Source: an uncultured Roseateles sp. (GTDB taxonomy: Bacteria > Pseudomonadota > Gammaproteobacteria > Burkholderiales > Burkholderiaceae). Taken from it: a DNA stretch of 39,052 nucleotides. The notes under the pieces were generated by a model. It saw only the letters and a list, made by a program, of their open reading frames with translations, had not been told where the DNA came from and searched no databases. Made by a program: the position numbers and the translations under genes. Every line of letters begins with the position of its first letter. The first letter of the stretch is position 1. The DNA lies in NCBI GenBank assembly GCA_946886855.1, contig CAMPJJ010000047.1, forward strand, positions 1 to 39,052, given 5' to 3'. Shown in pieces: positions 1 to 10,785 of the stretch.

Positions 1-890
1 TGTTGATGCTGCGATTGCTGAGGCTGCTGCTGCGGCAACGGCGCCGGCGCGTGCACGACCGCCGGCAGGGCCGCCGCCAGATGGGCGGCGGCCGGCACCT
101 CGCCCTGGAAGGCCTTGCCGCTCGCCGTCGAGCTGGCCGGCGCCACGATGGTCACGTTGGTGATGTTCGTCTCGTTGCGAACGTTGTTCACGTTCGTCGT
201 GTTGTTGACCGCCGTATTGTTGATGACCGTGTGGTTGATCTGCGTGTTGTGCTGGATGCGCATGCCCACGTTGGTGATCGGCGGCGCGCTGACCACGACG
301 GCGGGCGGCGTGCCGAGCGGCGCCGGAACGATCAGGCCCGGACGCGATCCCGGCGGCGGCGGCACGAATACGCCCATCGGCCCCATCGGCCGGGCACCGC
401 CGCCGATCGCGATCTGGACCGAGAGGTGCAGTCCCGGCGGCGGCGGGACGAAGCCCACCCCATGTGCCGCCCAGTAGCCCGAGACGAACACGACCGCGCC
501 GTCGCGATGCTCGTAGTAGGGATGCACCCAGACATAGTCCGGCCGCGGCGGCGCGGACCACCGCCCTGCGCACCAGACCCAGCGGCCTTGCCAGCCCCAG
601 TAGCCGCCGGTCCACACGGCGCCCGGATAGGGCTGCGGCGGCGGGATCTCGACCAGCATCGGCGGCGGCGCGACGTCGACGAAGACAGGCTCGGGTTGCA
701 CCAGCGGCGGCTCGACATAGACGCTGACGACCGGTGCCGGCGGCGGCGGTGGCGGCAGGGGCGCCCAGGTCGACGGCGCGCGGTAGGACGCATCGGCATG
801 GACGGTCGTGTGCGTGGGCGCGACGCAACCGGCCAGGAGCACCGCGAGGACAGCCGCGGCAGGCTTGGCAAGACGGAACGGGTGGTGCAT
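1..890 (-). CDS. WxxGxW/YxxxxW-repeat surface lipoprotein, C-terminus off the window
   Basis: Read on the minus strand from ATG at 890-888, the frame stays open for 296 codons to the left edge, so the 3' end is missing. The N-terminus is a lipoprotein signal: basic-hydrophobic stretch ending in L-L-A-G-C with Cys22 as the lipidated residue. Then follow proline-rich segments and aromatic motifs such as WTGGYWGWQGRWVW and YVWVHPYYEH, typical of the WxxGxW/BcpO-type repeat proteins of Burkholderiales, whose function is unknown. Residues about 205-250 form an unusual Asn/Thr/Val-rich stretch with repeated N-N-T and N-V units. The visible end is Gln/Pro/Ala-rich. No good Shine-Dalgarno is seen before the ATG. 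The role (outer-membrane or periplasmic structural protein) is inference. Confidence 0.72.
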   Translation of the reverse strand, partial: MHHPFRLAKPAAAVLAVLLAGCVAPTHTTVHADASYRAPSTWAPLPPPPPPAPVVSVYVEPPLVQPEPVFVDVAPPPMLVEIPPPQPYPGAVWTGGYWGWQGRWVWCAGRWSAPPRPDYVWVHPYYEHRDGAVVFVSGYWAAHGVGFVPPPPGLHLSVQIAIGGGARPMGPMGVFVPPPPGSRPGLIVPAPLGTPPAVVVSAPPITNVGMRIQHNTQINHTVINNTAVNNTTNVNNVRNETNITNVTIVAPASSTASGKAFQGEVPAAAHLAAALPAVVHAPAPLPQQQPQQSQHQ

Positions 891-1147
891 GGGGATGAAG
901 GGGTTGACTGCGATGCCCTTGCCAACGGGGGCCGACGGCCCGTCGTTGACCTGTTTTCCACCTCATCGGTATCTGCTTGTCAGGCACTTCAAGGAGGCGT
1001 GAAGGCCGCTTCAACAGCCCCTCACGGTGGCCTCCGCGTCGTCTCAGGATCTCGCCAAGACCGCATCAATCCCCATCGGGCCTGTGTCCTGGATCCCGAG
1101 GCGGACCTCGCCGCCGACCTCAACACACTCACCCTATGATGGCGCGC

Positions 1148-2347
1148 ATGAGACTTTCGAATCGTGTCGGGAACATCGATCCGTTCTATGTCATGGAATG
1201 CGCCAAACGGGCCGATGAGATCGCCCGCTCGGCGATCTGCGATCCGGCCCGGGGCGGCCGGCGCATGATCTACCTGAACATCGGCGAGCCTGACTTCGGC
1301 GCCAGCCCGGCCGTCCGCGACGCCGCCGCGCGCTTCACCGCCGAGGGTCGCATCCCCTACACGCAGGCCAACGGACTGCGGACGTTGCGTCAGCGCATCG
1401 CCGACTGGTACGGCCAGACGCAACACCTGACCCTCGATCCCGATCGCATCATCATCACCGCGGGCGCGTCCGCCGCGTTGCAGCTGGCCTGCCTCGCGCT
1501 GTTCCAGGCGGGCGACGAGGTCCTGATGCCGGACCCGAGCTATCCCTGCAACCGGCATTTCGTCGCCGCCGTCGACGCGACGCCGGTGCTGATCCCGTCG
1601 ACCGCCGGGGAACGCTTCCAGCTCAGCCTGGACCGGCTGCGCGCGCACTGGAACGAGCGCAGCCGCGGCGTGCTGCTCGCCTCGCCGAGCAACCCGACCG
1701 GCACGTCCATCCCGCCCGAGGAACTCGCCGGCATCCACGCGTTCGTGCGCGAACGTGGCGGCGTCACCATCGTGGACGAGATCTACCAGCCGCTCGGTTA
1801 CGACGACCGCTACGCGCGCAGCGCGTTGACGCTCGGCGACGACGTGGTGTCGATCAACAGCTTCTCGAAGTACTTCGGCATGACCGGCTGGCGGCTGGGC
1901 TGGCTGGTGCTGCCGCCCGCGATGGTCGGCGCGGTCGAGAAGCTGGCGCAGAACCTCTACATCTGCCCGTCGACGATCGCCCAGCACGCCGCGCTGGCCT
2001 GCTTCGATCCGGCGTCGATCGCCGAATACGAACGCCGCCGCGAAGAACTGCGCCGCCGCCGCGACGTCGTCGTGCCCGCGCTCGAGGCCATGGGCCTGCC
2101 GGTACCCGTCATGCCCGACGGCGCGTTCTACGCCTGGGCCGACGCCGCCAGCACCGGCCTGTCCAGCTGGGACCTGTGCATGGACCTGATGGAACACGCA
2201 CAGGTCGCGCTGACGCCCGGCCGAGACTTCGGCCCGGCCTTCGGCGAACGTTTCCTGCGCCTGTCTTTCGCCAGCAGCATGGATGACCTCGACGAGGCAC
2301 TCCAGCGCGTGCGCGTCCGCCTCGATCAGCTCAAGGCCCGGGACTGA
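1148..2347 (+). CDS. Class I/II pyridoxal-phosphate aminotransferase
   Basis: A fold-type I PLP-dependent aminotransferase of 399 aa, a normal length for the family. Visible hallmarks are the NIGEPDF motif (about residues 44-50), the ASPSNPTGT loop, the DEIYQPLGY segment holding the cofactor-contacting Asp and Tyr, and SINSFSKYFGMTGWRLGW, where Lys241 is the Schiff-base lysine. A C-terminal Arg in RLSFASS probably binds the substrate carboxylate. The substrate cannot be told; relatives are annotated as aspartate/tyrosine-type aminotransferases. ATG codons at 1136, 1139 and 1148 are in frame; I prefer 1148 because relatives begin about ten residues before the 'PFYVME' segment. None has a convincing ribosome site. 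The gene stands alone, divergent from the lipoprotein gene and convergent with a small minus-strand frame. Confidence 0.93.
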   Translation: MRLSNRVGNIDPFYVMECAKRADEIARSAICDPARGGRRMIYLNIGEPDFGASPAVRDAAARFTAEGRIPYTQANGLRTLRQRIADWYGQTQHLTLDPDRIIITAGASAALQLACLALFQAGDEVLMPDPSYPCNRHFVAAVDATPVLIPSTAGERFQLSLDRLRAHWNERSRGVLLASPSNPTGTSIPPEELAGIHAFVRERGGVTIVDEIYQPLGYDDRYARSALTLGDDVVSINSFSKYFGMTGWRLGWLVLPPAMVGAVEKLAQNLYICPSTIAQHAALACFDPASIAEYERRREELRRRRDVVVPALEAMGLPVPVMPDGAFYAWADAASTGLSSWDLCMDLMEHAQVALTPGRDFGPAFGERFLRLSFASSMDDLDEALQRVRVRLDQLKARD

Positions 2348-2366
2348 AGCGGCGCGGCGTCGGCCG

Positions 2367-2594
2367 CTACAGGTTGGTCGGTTTCAGGATGCGACCCGTC
2401 TTGGCCGGGTCTGCGGGCTGACCGAGACCCGCGATGCCGCCGGCGCCCAGCACGCGCTGGTGCGGGTCGTCGGACCCGCGCATCGCCGTGATGCGCCGCG
2501 AGGCCAGTCGGGACGCCTTGGATGCCTGGCGGCCCTTGGGCGTGACTGCCGCGGTGGCAAGCTGCCCGATGTAGTCGAGATCAAAAGGATGCAT
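2367..2594 (-). CDS. Small hypothetical protein (75 aa)
   Basis: I do not recognise this protein. The 75-codon minus-strand frame begins MHPFDLDYIG and ends KPTNL with TAG at 2369-2367. Third codon positions are mostly G or C, as in neighbouring genes. It ends 19 bp from the stop of the convergent aminotransferase gene. There is no signal peptide, membrane segment or cysteine; the protein is basic. Two in-frame starts exist (2630 and 2594); I chose 2594 because the extra residues look like random upstream sequence. No clear Shine-Dalgarno. It may be a genuine small gene or chance coding potential in GC-rich DNA. Confidence 0.42.
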   Translation of the reverse strand: MHPFDLDYIGQLATAAVTPKGRQASKASRLASRRITAMRGSDDPHQRVLGAGGIAGLGQPADPAKTGRILKPTNL

Positions 2595-2634
2595 GGCTCG
2601 TCGTGTGAGGGTCACGCGCTGGCATGGCATGTGG

Positions 2635-2676
2635 CGTGCCCGCAGCGACGTGCCCGCAGCGACGTGGCTGCAGCGA
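2635..2676. repeat. 14-bp tandem repeat, 3 copies
   Basis: The unit cgtgcccgcagcga occurs twice exactly (2635-2648, 2649-2662) and a third time with two changes (2663-2676, cgtggctgcagcga). It lies between the small minus-strand frame and ybgC. No function is evident. Confidence 0.8.
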
Positions 2677-2745
2677 CGTGATGCACCTCGGCGGCATGCG
2701 CGGCGTCGGCGCCGGGCCCCGCGGCAAACGCCCTATCATCCCGGC

Positions 2746-3276
2746 ATGAGTTCCGGTTCCCCTTCCGAAGCCCGCTCCGAGGGCGGCCCCGCCAGCGTCC
2801 CCGCCCTGCTCGGCGGTCCGCTCGCCGTCGCCGGCGCCTCGGCCGCCCTGCCCGTCCACCAGCACGAGCTGCGCGTCTACTGGGAAGACACCGACGCCGG
2901 CGGCGTCGTCTTCTACGCCAACTACCTGAAGTTCATGGAGCGCGCCCGCACCGAATGGCTGCGCGGCCTGGGCTTCGAGCAGGAGACGATGCGCCGCGAC
3001 GAGGGCCTGATGTTCGTCGTCAGCGACACCGCGCTGCGCTACCTCGCGCCGGCGCGGCTGGACGACTGGCTGCGCGTCAGCGTCGTGCCGGCCGAGGTGG
3101 GCCGCGCCAGCCTGGTCATCGACCAGCAGGTCTGGCGCGACGAGACGCTGCTGACGCAGGGCCGCATCCGCATCGGTTGCGTCGATGCGATCAGCCTGAA
3201 ACCCGCGCGCATCCCGGCACGCATCCTGCAAGCGCTGCAGCCCGCGCCGGGGGCCGTGTCGCCAGCGCCGCGCTGA
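2746..3276 (+). CDS. ybgC: Tol-Pal-associated acyl-CoA thioesterase YbgC
   Basis: A hotdog-fold 4-hydroxybenzoyl-CoA-type thioesterase of 176 aa that hydrolyses acyl-CoAs and is genetically tied to the Tol-Pal envelope complex. The signature V-Y-W-E-D-T-D-A-G-G-V-V-F-Y-A-N-Y covers residues 44-60; Asp50 corresponds to the catalytic Asp of the family. The body (YLKFMERARTEWLRGLGF, then YLAPARLDD) matches YbgC closely. About 37 residues of low-complexity Ser/Gly/Pro/Ala precede the domain, longer than the usual short N-terminus, so a later start cannot be excluded, although no other Met lies before the motif. It precedes tolQ by 163 bp, the standard ybgC-tolQRA order, so co-transcription is likely. 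Confidence 0.93.
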   Translation: MSSGSPSEARSEGGPASVPALLGGPLAVAGASAALPVHQHELRVYWEDTDAGGVVFYANYLKFMERARTEWLRGLGFEQETMRRDEGLMFVVSDTALRYLAPARLDDWLRVSVVPAEVGRASLVIDQQVWRDETLLTQGRIRIGCVDAISLKPARIPARILQALQPAPGAVSPAPR

Positions 3277-3439
3277 TTCACGATGATCGCGCGGGCCGCA
3301 CCCGCCGGCCGCCCCGCCGACACGCTTCTTTGCATGTCCCTGGTCCGTCGTTTGCCATCGACCTCGCCAGACTTGTCACAATTCCAGGCTGGATCCCCGT
3401 CGATCCGTCCTTGATCCCCGACCACCGCCCGTCGACCTC

Positions 3440-4132
3440 ATGAACCAAGACCTCTCCATCGTTTCCCTGATCGCCCATGCCAGCCTCACGGTGCAACTGG
3501 TGATCGCCGCGCTGCTGCTGGTCTCGCTGGCCAGCTGGAGCGTGATCTTCAGCAAGTTCATCGCGCTGGGCCGCATCCGCTCCCGCAACGAAGGCTTCGA
3601 GCAGGAGTTCTGGTCGGGCAAGAACCTCAACGACCTCTACACCAGCGTCTCCAACCGCCCGGACGGCGCCCCGCTGGAGCGCATCTTCGCCTCCGGCATG
3701 CGCGAGTTCCTGAAGCTGCGCGAGAAGCGCGTGGTCGACTCCGGCCAGCTGCTGGACGGCGCCCGCCGCGCCATGCGCGCCAGCTTCCAGCGCGAGCTCG
3801 ACGCGATGGAGTCGCACCTGTCCTTCCTGGCGTCGGTCGGCTCGGTGTCCCCGTACGTGGGCCTGTTCGGCACCATCTGGGGGATCATGCACGCCTTCGT
3901 CGGCCTGTCCAACCTGACCCAGGTGACGCTGGCCACCGTCGCGCCCGGCATCGCGGAGGCGCTGGTCGCGACCGCGATCGGGCTGTTCGCCGCGATCCCG
4001 GCGGTGCTGGCCTTCAACCGCTTCGCGCGCCAGATCGACCGCAACGCGATCACGCTGGAGACCTTCATCGAGGAGTTCTCCAACATCCTGCAGCGCAACG
4101 CCGGCCAGCCCGCGCCGGCCGCGCAACGCTGA
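3440..4132 (+). CDS. tolQ: Tol-Pal system inner-membrane protein TolQ
   Basis: Proton-channel subunit of the Tol-Pal machine (ExbB/MotA family), which with TolR uses the proton motive force to energise TolA during outer-membrane constriction at division. It has 230 aa, the usual length. Three membrane segments are visible: about residues 16-38 (TVQLVIAALLLVSLASWSVIF), about 130-155 and 165-190. The diagnostic blocks GLFGTIWGIMHAF and ATVAPGIAEALVATAIGLFAAIPAV contain the conserved Thr and Pro/Glu residues of the channel lining. The start is the first Met of the frame. tolR follows after 15 bp. Confidence 0.97.
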   Translation: MNQDLSIVSLIAHASLTVQLVIAALLLVSLASWSVIFSKFIALGRIRSRNEGFEQEFWSGKNLNDLYTSVSNRPDGAPLERIFASGMREFLKLREKRVVDSGQLLDGARRAMRASFQRELDAMESHLSFLASVGSVSPYVGLFGTIWGIMHAFVGLSNLTQVTLATVAPGIAEALVATAIGLFAAIPAVLAFNRFARQIDRNAITLETFIEEFSNILQRNAGQPAPAAQR

Positions 4133-4147
4133 CCCGGAGCGTCGGTC

Positions 4148-4588
<441 letters not shown>

Positions 4589-4610
4589 GCCCCGGAAGCG
4601 ATTCGCAGCG

Positions 4611-5508
4611 ATGAGCACCCTGGCCTCCCGATTCCACCCGGACCGCGATCCCCTGCGTCCGCCGCCCGCGCCCGGACTGGGGCGCGGCTTCAGTTTCGCG
4701 ATCGTCGCGCACATCCTGCTGGTGGCGGCCCTGAGCTTCGGCGTGAGCTGGCGCTCGTCGCCGGTGCCGGCGATGGACGCGGAGCTGTGGTCCGCCATCC
4801 CGCAGGCCGCCGCGCCCAAGGAACAGCTGCCGACCGAGCAGCAGCCTGAACCGCCCAAGCCGCAGCCGGAACCGCCCAAGCCGCAACAACCGACCCCGCA
4901 GGAGGTCCAGGCCCAGCGCGACGCCGACATCGCGATCACCAAGGCCAAGGAACGCAAGCTCAAGGAAGAGCAGCAGCAGCGCGAGGCCGAGGACAAGCGC
5001 AAGCAGGAGCAGCGCAAGAAGGAAGAAGCGGACCAGAAGGAACGCGACCGCAAGGCCAAGGAAGAGCAGGCGAAGAAGGACCAGGCCAAGGACGAGGCCA
5101 AGGAGAAGGCCGCCGACAAGGCCAAGGCCGAGAAGGCCCGCAAGGACGCGGAGGCCAGGGCCGAGGCGCAGCGCCAGGAGAACCTGCGCCGCATCCAGGG
5201 CATGGCCGGCGGCACCGGCGCGCCCGGCGCGACCGGCACGGCGGCGAGAAGCTCGGGACCGTCGGCGAACTACGCGGGCCGCATCAAGGCCCGCGTGCGT
5301 CCGAACATCATCTACAACGATCCGGGCGGTGCCTCGAATCCGGAAGCGGAAGTCGAAGTGCGCGCCGGCCCGGACGGCACGATCATCGCGCGCAAGATCG
5401 TCCAGTCCAGCGGCCTGCCGGACTTCGACGCCGCCGTGCTGCGCGCGCTCGACAAGACCGAGAAGCTGCCCACCGACACCGACGGCACCGTGCCGCGGGT
5501 GATGATCA

Positions 5509-5531
<23 letters not shown>
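4611..5531 (+). CDS. tolA: Cell-envelope integrity protein TolA
   Basis: The force-transmitting protein of the Tol-Pal system, 306 aa. Order of parts: short cytoplasmic tail; one membrane helix at about 27-46 (FSFAIVAHILLVAALSFGV); a Pro/Glu/Lys/Gln linker at about 70-95 with repeated P-E-P-P-K-P units; a long, highly charged Lys/Glu/Ala coiled coil at about 98-195; a Gly/Ala hinge; and a TonB/TolA C-terminal domain at about 220-306 ending VMIITFRPRE. Its last 23 bp overlap the end of the convergent DUF692-DUF2063 gene, so no terminator separates them. tolB and pal, which usually follow tolA, are not in this window. Confidence 0.95.
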
Positions 5532-7487
<1,956 letters not shown>

Positions 7488-7491
<4 letters not shown>

Positions 7492-7688
7492 CGCTCGTCC
7501 CGCACGCGGTACGCCCACTCGTCGGGCGCATGGTCGACGGGCGAGGAGCCGGCACACCCGTCCCGGCCCGCCCGGGCCAGGTCGTAGCACGCCAGCCGGC
7601 TCTTGCCGTCAGGGGTCCGCGCGCCGCCCGGCGGGCCCGCGGACAGGGAGGCCGTCAGCGCAGCGAGGACGATCTGGCGAATGGTCAT
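7488..7688 (-). CDS. Bufferin-like (DUF2282-type) RiPP precursor, divergent two-Cys form
   Basis: A 66-aa peptide with a Sec-like signal at about residues 1-23 (MTIRQIVLAALTASLSAG), then a short core A-C-Y-D-L-A-R-A-G-R-D-G-C-A-G and D-E-W-A-Y-R. This spacing resembles DUF2282/BufA precursors, remembered as C-Y-G-x-A-x-A-G-x-N-D-C-A and later x-E-W-x-Y. In those, four Cys are usual; here only the first two (Cys34, Cys45) remain, the region of the third and fourth being shortened. GGAG ends 6 nt before ATG 7688 (minus strand CGGAGTCACCC-ATG), a good ribosome site. The stop overlaps the enzyme start as ATGA. Bufferins bind copper in the periplasm through thiooxazoles made from Cys; whether this shortened peptide does so is unknown. 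Confidence 0.72.
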
Positions 7689-7828
7689 GGGTGACTCCGA
7701 TGAGCGGGGCACGCCCCGCGAAGGTGACAGGCGGTCGACGCGGCGCCCGGTCGGATCGACCGCGCCGCCACGCCTGGGCCCTCAGTTGGGCCACCCTGTC
7801 CCCTCGCTCTGCGCGCGGGCCCCATTCA

Positions 7829-7842
7829 TTGACATCGGTCAA
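7829..7842. promoter_or_regulatory. FNR/ANR-like palindrome upstream of the RiPP operon
   Basis: ttgacatcggtcaa is a perfect TTGAC-N4-GTCAA inverted repeat. It fits the variant FNR/CRP-family box TTGA(T/C)-N4-(A/G)TCAA. It sits about 141 bp upstream of the precursor start, in the gap between pcp and the precursor gene. The family consensus is from memory; the regulator is not seen here. Confidence 0.45.
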
Positions 7843-7864
7843 ACGCTCGGTCGCGCCGCCGAGA

Positions 7865-7888
7865 ACCACCAGACAATCACCACCAGAC
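7865..7888. repeat. Pair of 10-bp direct repeats, 14-bp period
   Basis: accaccagac occurs at 7865-7874 and 7879-7888, separated by 4 bp. It lies 23 bp beyond the FNR-like palindrome, near the 3' end of pcp and upstream of the RiPP operon. It could be a regulator site; chance is also possible. Confidence 0.5.
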
Positions 7889-7910
7889 GATCGCTTCCCT
7901 CCCCGCCCCG

Positions 7911-8549
7911 TCAGTCGAGCTGACCGCCTCCGGCGCGGATCTCCTCGGCGGTCACGGCCAGTTCGATCGCCAGCCGCGTCGCCGCGACCAGCGTAGCCAG
8001 CGGCAGGCTCGGCGAACCGGGGTGGCGCGCGGCCTGCTCCGGCAGGTAGGGGATGTGCATGAAGCCGCTGCGCACGCCCAGGCCCTTCAGCCGATGCTGC
8101 AACCCGTAGAAGAGGTGGTTGCAGACGAAGGTCCCCGCCGTCTGCGAGACGGACGCCGGATACCCCGCCGCCCGCAGCCCGGCCACGATCGCCTTGATCG
8201 GCAGCGTGGAGAAGTAGGCCGCCGGCCCGTCCGCCACGATCGGTTCGTCCACGGGCTGAGCGCCGGCGTTGTCAGGGATGCGCGCGTCGTCCACGTTGAT
8301 GGCGACGCGCTCCAGCGACAGGTCGCAGCGCCCGCCCGCCTGGCCGATCGCCAGGGTCATCACGGGTTTCACGCGGTGCAGCGCTTCGTCCAGCCGCTGC
8401 AGCGACTCGCCGAACACGCAAGGTAATGCCACGGCCACGACGCGTGCGCCGGCGATCACCTCGCCGTTGAGCGAGCGCGCCAGTTCCCAGGACGGGTTGA
8501 CGACCTCGCCGCCGAACGGGTCGAAGCCGGTGATCAGCAGGTTCTTCAT
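7911..8549 (-). CDS. pcp: Pyrrolidone-carboxylate (pyroglutamyl) peptidase I
   Basis: A cytoplasmic cysteine peptidase (family C15) that removes N-terminal pyroglutamate from peptides. It has 212 aa, the family length. The N-terminal [19 protein letters not shown] is diagnostic. The catalytic triad is readable as Glu80 (SLERVAIN), Cys143 ([13 protein letters not shown]) and His165 ([12 protein letters not shown]). I chose ATG 8549, immediately before the conserved [11 protein letters not shown], over the upstream Met at 8600. No clear Shine-Dalgarno. It points the same way as the downstream RiPP operon, but a 222-bp gap with its own palindrome separates them, so it is probably a separate unit. 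Confidence 0.95.
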   Translation of the reverse strand: MKNLLITGFDPFGGEVVNPSWELARSLNGEVIAGARVVAVALPCVFGESLQRLDEALHRVKPVMTLAIGQAGGRCDLSLERVAINVDDARIPDNAGAQPVDEPIVADGPAAYFSTLPIKAIVAGLRAAGYPASVSQTAGTFVCNHLFYGLQHRLKGLGVRSGFMHIPYLPEQAARHPGSPSLPLATLVAATRLAIELAVTAEEIRAGGGQLD

Positions 8550-8709
8550 GGCGACGAGTCTAGACGCGCCGCGTGTCGGAACTCGTCCGGAAACACGCAC
8601 CAGTCGTTACACGCCTTACCTCCATGAGTGCAGATTGACTCATCGAAGTCGGTGACCCCGCCGACCGAAGCCACGAGACTTCGCGCCTCACCTCGCTCCT
8701 GTTCGATCC

Positions 8710-10767
8710 ATGTCATTGCGCCAGCCTCTTCACATTGCTTCCGCCACGTCATCCGCGCCGTCCCCGGCCTTCGCGCAAGTTCCGCAAGACCCGCAAGACC
8801 CGGCCCCGAGGCTCGCCCGGACCCGCCTCGCCCTGTCCACGGCGACCGCTGCGCTCGCGGCGAGCATGCTCCTGGCGGCCTGCGGTGGCGGCGGAGGTGG
8901 CAGCGACCCCGGCGGTTCGCCGGACGGCACCGGGTCGGGGGGCGGATCCGGTCAGCCGCCGGGCCTGCTGACGATCCAGCGCCTCGAGGTGGCGCAGACC
9001 CATGTGCTGCCGGACGGCGTGCGCAGCTGGTCGCCACCGACGCCGGCCAACGCCAGCGAATCCCTGCACCTGGTCGGGGGACGGGAAGCCCTCGCGCTGG
9101 TGCGCCTGTCCGCGGCCGACACCCGCCAGCCGCTGCTGGAAGGCGTGATCGCCGGCCAGTCCTTGGGCACGGTCCCCCTGGATCCCCCGGCGATGCTGCC
9201 GCCGACCGAAGCCTCCGGCCCGGCCTACGGCACCGACCTGTACAGCGCGACGCTGCCCGCAGCCTGGCTGCGGCCCGGCCTGACCCTGCGGGCCCGGGCG
9301 TCCAACTATGGCGCGGGCGAGGCGCGCGGCGTCGAGGTCGGCGCGGACGTGCCCTTCACCGTGCGCGTGCTGCCGTTCTACCTGTTCGGCGCGGATGAGA
9401 CGAACTCCGGGCGGCCGCTGAGCGTCACCGCCACGCCGCCCGCGGACGCCGTCGCCGAGATGTTCGCGAAATGGCCCGTCGCCCGTCTGGAGGCGCTGAA
9501 CCATCCGGCGCGACGCGTGTCCTGGCCGACCCTCGTCATCGCCCCTCGCGGCGACGACAACGGCCAGGCGCGGCCCGCCTACGTCGCCCGGTCGACCGCC
9601 GACTACAAGGACGGCTTCGCCGGCCTGTCCGGTGTGCTGGGCGTGCTGGGCGCGCTGCGCAACGCCAACGGCGAAGGGTCGCTGGCGGTGCAGTACTACG
9701 CGCCGCTGCTCGCGCTCGACGCGGCCGGCAAGTACCGCGGTCCGGGCGGCGGGCTGGGCGGCGGCAGCGACGGCGCGGGCGACGAGCTCTACGCCGGCAT
9801 CTTCATCCACGAGCAGGGCCACGCGTTCGGGCTGCCGCACGTCGGCGAAGCCTTCGACGACGGGCGATATCCCTATGCCTGGGGCAGCCTGAACGGGTCC
9901 GCCTGGGGCTACGACGCCAACCGCAGGCAACTCCTGGCCCCGTTCGTCCCGACGACGGCGTCGCGCTACGCGAACTGCAAGACCGACACCTTCGGCGCCA
10001 AGCTGCGCACGCTGGACGCGAGCGGGCGCTGCGTGAAGCAGGACCCGATGCAGAGCGGTTCCGGCGACCAGGCGGCCGGATATCGCTACGCGACCTTCTC
10101 CGACTACAGCACGGCGGTCATGCAGCGCTACTTCGAAGGCCGGACGACGGTCGACGGCAAGGGCGCCCATGTGCCCGGCGGCCGACTGGTGCCCGATGCC
10201 GCCTTCGCGAGCGGCTACAAGCAATGGGACACGCTCGACAAGCGCTGGGTGGAGGCGTCGACGGCGACGACCTCCAACGGCCTCTACGGCCTGGACCACG
10301 GGCTGCCGCAGCAGCGCGGCGTGCCGGTCCACGCGATCGTGCTGACCCTGGACAATGCGAACAGCGGCGGCAGCACGACGCAGATCTATCCCCCGCTGAG
10401 CTTCACCGGGAACCTGCTGCGCGGCATCGATCCCACCTCGGCCGACGACCGGGCCAGCATCGTCCCGGACACGTCCGTCAACGCCTGGTACTGCCGCAAC
10501 GGCGGCTGCGACTTCACGCTGCGGCTGACCTATGCCGACGGCAAGGTCCGGCACCGCCTGCTGCAGGGCGGATTCCGCCCCTTCAACCAGGCGCGCGGCA
10601 CGCCGCCGGCCAGCGCGCTCGATCCGTTGAACGGCAACAGCTTCCGGCAGTTCGCGGTCCAGGTGCCGGGCGACCAGCCCTTGAAGAAGATCGAGCTGCT
10701 CGACACCCCGATGGCCTGGGAAGGGCTGCCCGCGAATCCGCGGGTGATCGCCTCGCGCACGCTCTGA
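8710..10767 (+). CDS. Lipoprotein zinc metalloprotease, M66 (StcE/TagA)-like
   Basis: A 685-aa predicted secreted lipoprotein. A long leader ends in S-M-L-L-A-A-C with Cys58 as the lipidated residue, followed by a Gly/Ser/Pro linker typical of Burkholderiales surface lipoproteins. The pre-Cys part is unusually long (57 aa); no later ATG exists, so an alternative GTG/TTG start is possible. The zinc site is F-I-H-E-Q-G-H-A-F-G-L-P-H with His367, Glu368, His371 and His377, the metzincin-like HExxHxxGxxH seen in M66 enzymes, which cut mucin-type glycoproteins in StcE. The family match outside the motif is judged by style only. The substrate is unknown. The 160-bp gap to divergent pcp shows no clear promoter. 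Confidence 0.75.
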   Translation: MSLRQPLHIASATSSAPSPAFAQVPQDPQDPAPRLARTRLALSTATAALAASMLLAACGGGGGGSDPGGSPDGTGSGGGSGQPPGLLTIQRLEVAQTHVLPDGVRSWSPPTPANASESLHLVGGREALALVRLSAADTRQPLLEGVIAGQSLGTVPLDPPAMLPPTEASGPAYGTDLYSATLPAAWLRPGLTLRARASNYGAGEARGVEVGADVPFTVRVLPFYLFGADETNSGRPLSVTATPPADAVAEMFAKWPVARLEALNHPARRVSWPTLVIAPRGDDNGQARPAYVARSTADYKDGFAGLSGVLGVLGALRNANGEGSLAVQYYAPLLALDAAGKYRGPGGGLGGGSDGAGDELYAGIFIHEQGHAFGLPHVGEAFDDGRYPYAWGSLNGSAWGYDANRRQLLAPFVPTTASRYANCKTDTFGAKLRTLDASGRCVKQDPMQSGSGDQAAGYRYATFSDYSTAVMQRYFEGRTTVDGKGAHVPGGRLVPDAAFASGYKQWDTLDKRWVEASTATTSNGLYGLDHGLPQQRGVPVHAIVLTLDNANSGGSTTQIYPPLSFTGNLLRGIDPTSADDRASIVPDTSVNAWYCRNGGCDFTLRLTYADGKVRHRLLQGGFRPFNQARGTPPASALDPLNGNSFRQFAVQVPGDQPLKKIELLDTPMAWEGLPANPRVIASRTL

Positions 10768-10785
10768 GGGCGGGGCCCCGGGCGC

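Noticed and set aside
3..1139. Long plus-strand open frame (378 codons) at the left end
   Set aside because: Arg/His/Asp-rich composition without any domain; it is the mirror of the minus-strand WxxGxW lipoprotein gene and of GC-rich spacer.
999..1139. Possible leader peptide with AAGGAGG just before a GTG at 999, whose stop would overlap ATG 1136
   Set aside because: The Shine-Dalgarno leaves only 1 nt before the GTG, too close for initiation, and the peptide has no recognisable feature.
7609..7869. 86-codon minus-strand frame overlapping the RiPP precursor
   Set aside because: Arg/Pro-rich, no ribosome site, and it is in another frame over the precursor gene and its promoter.
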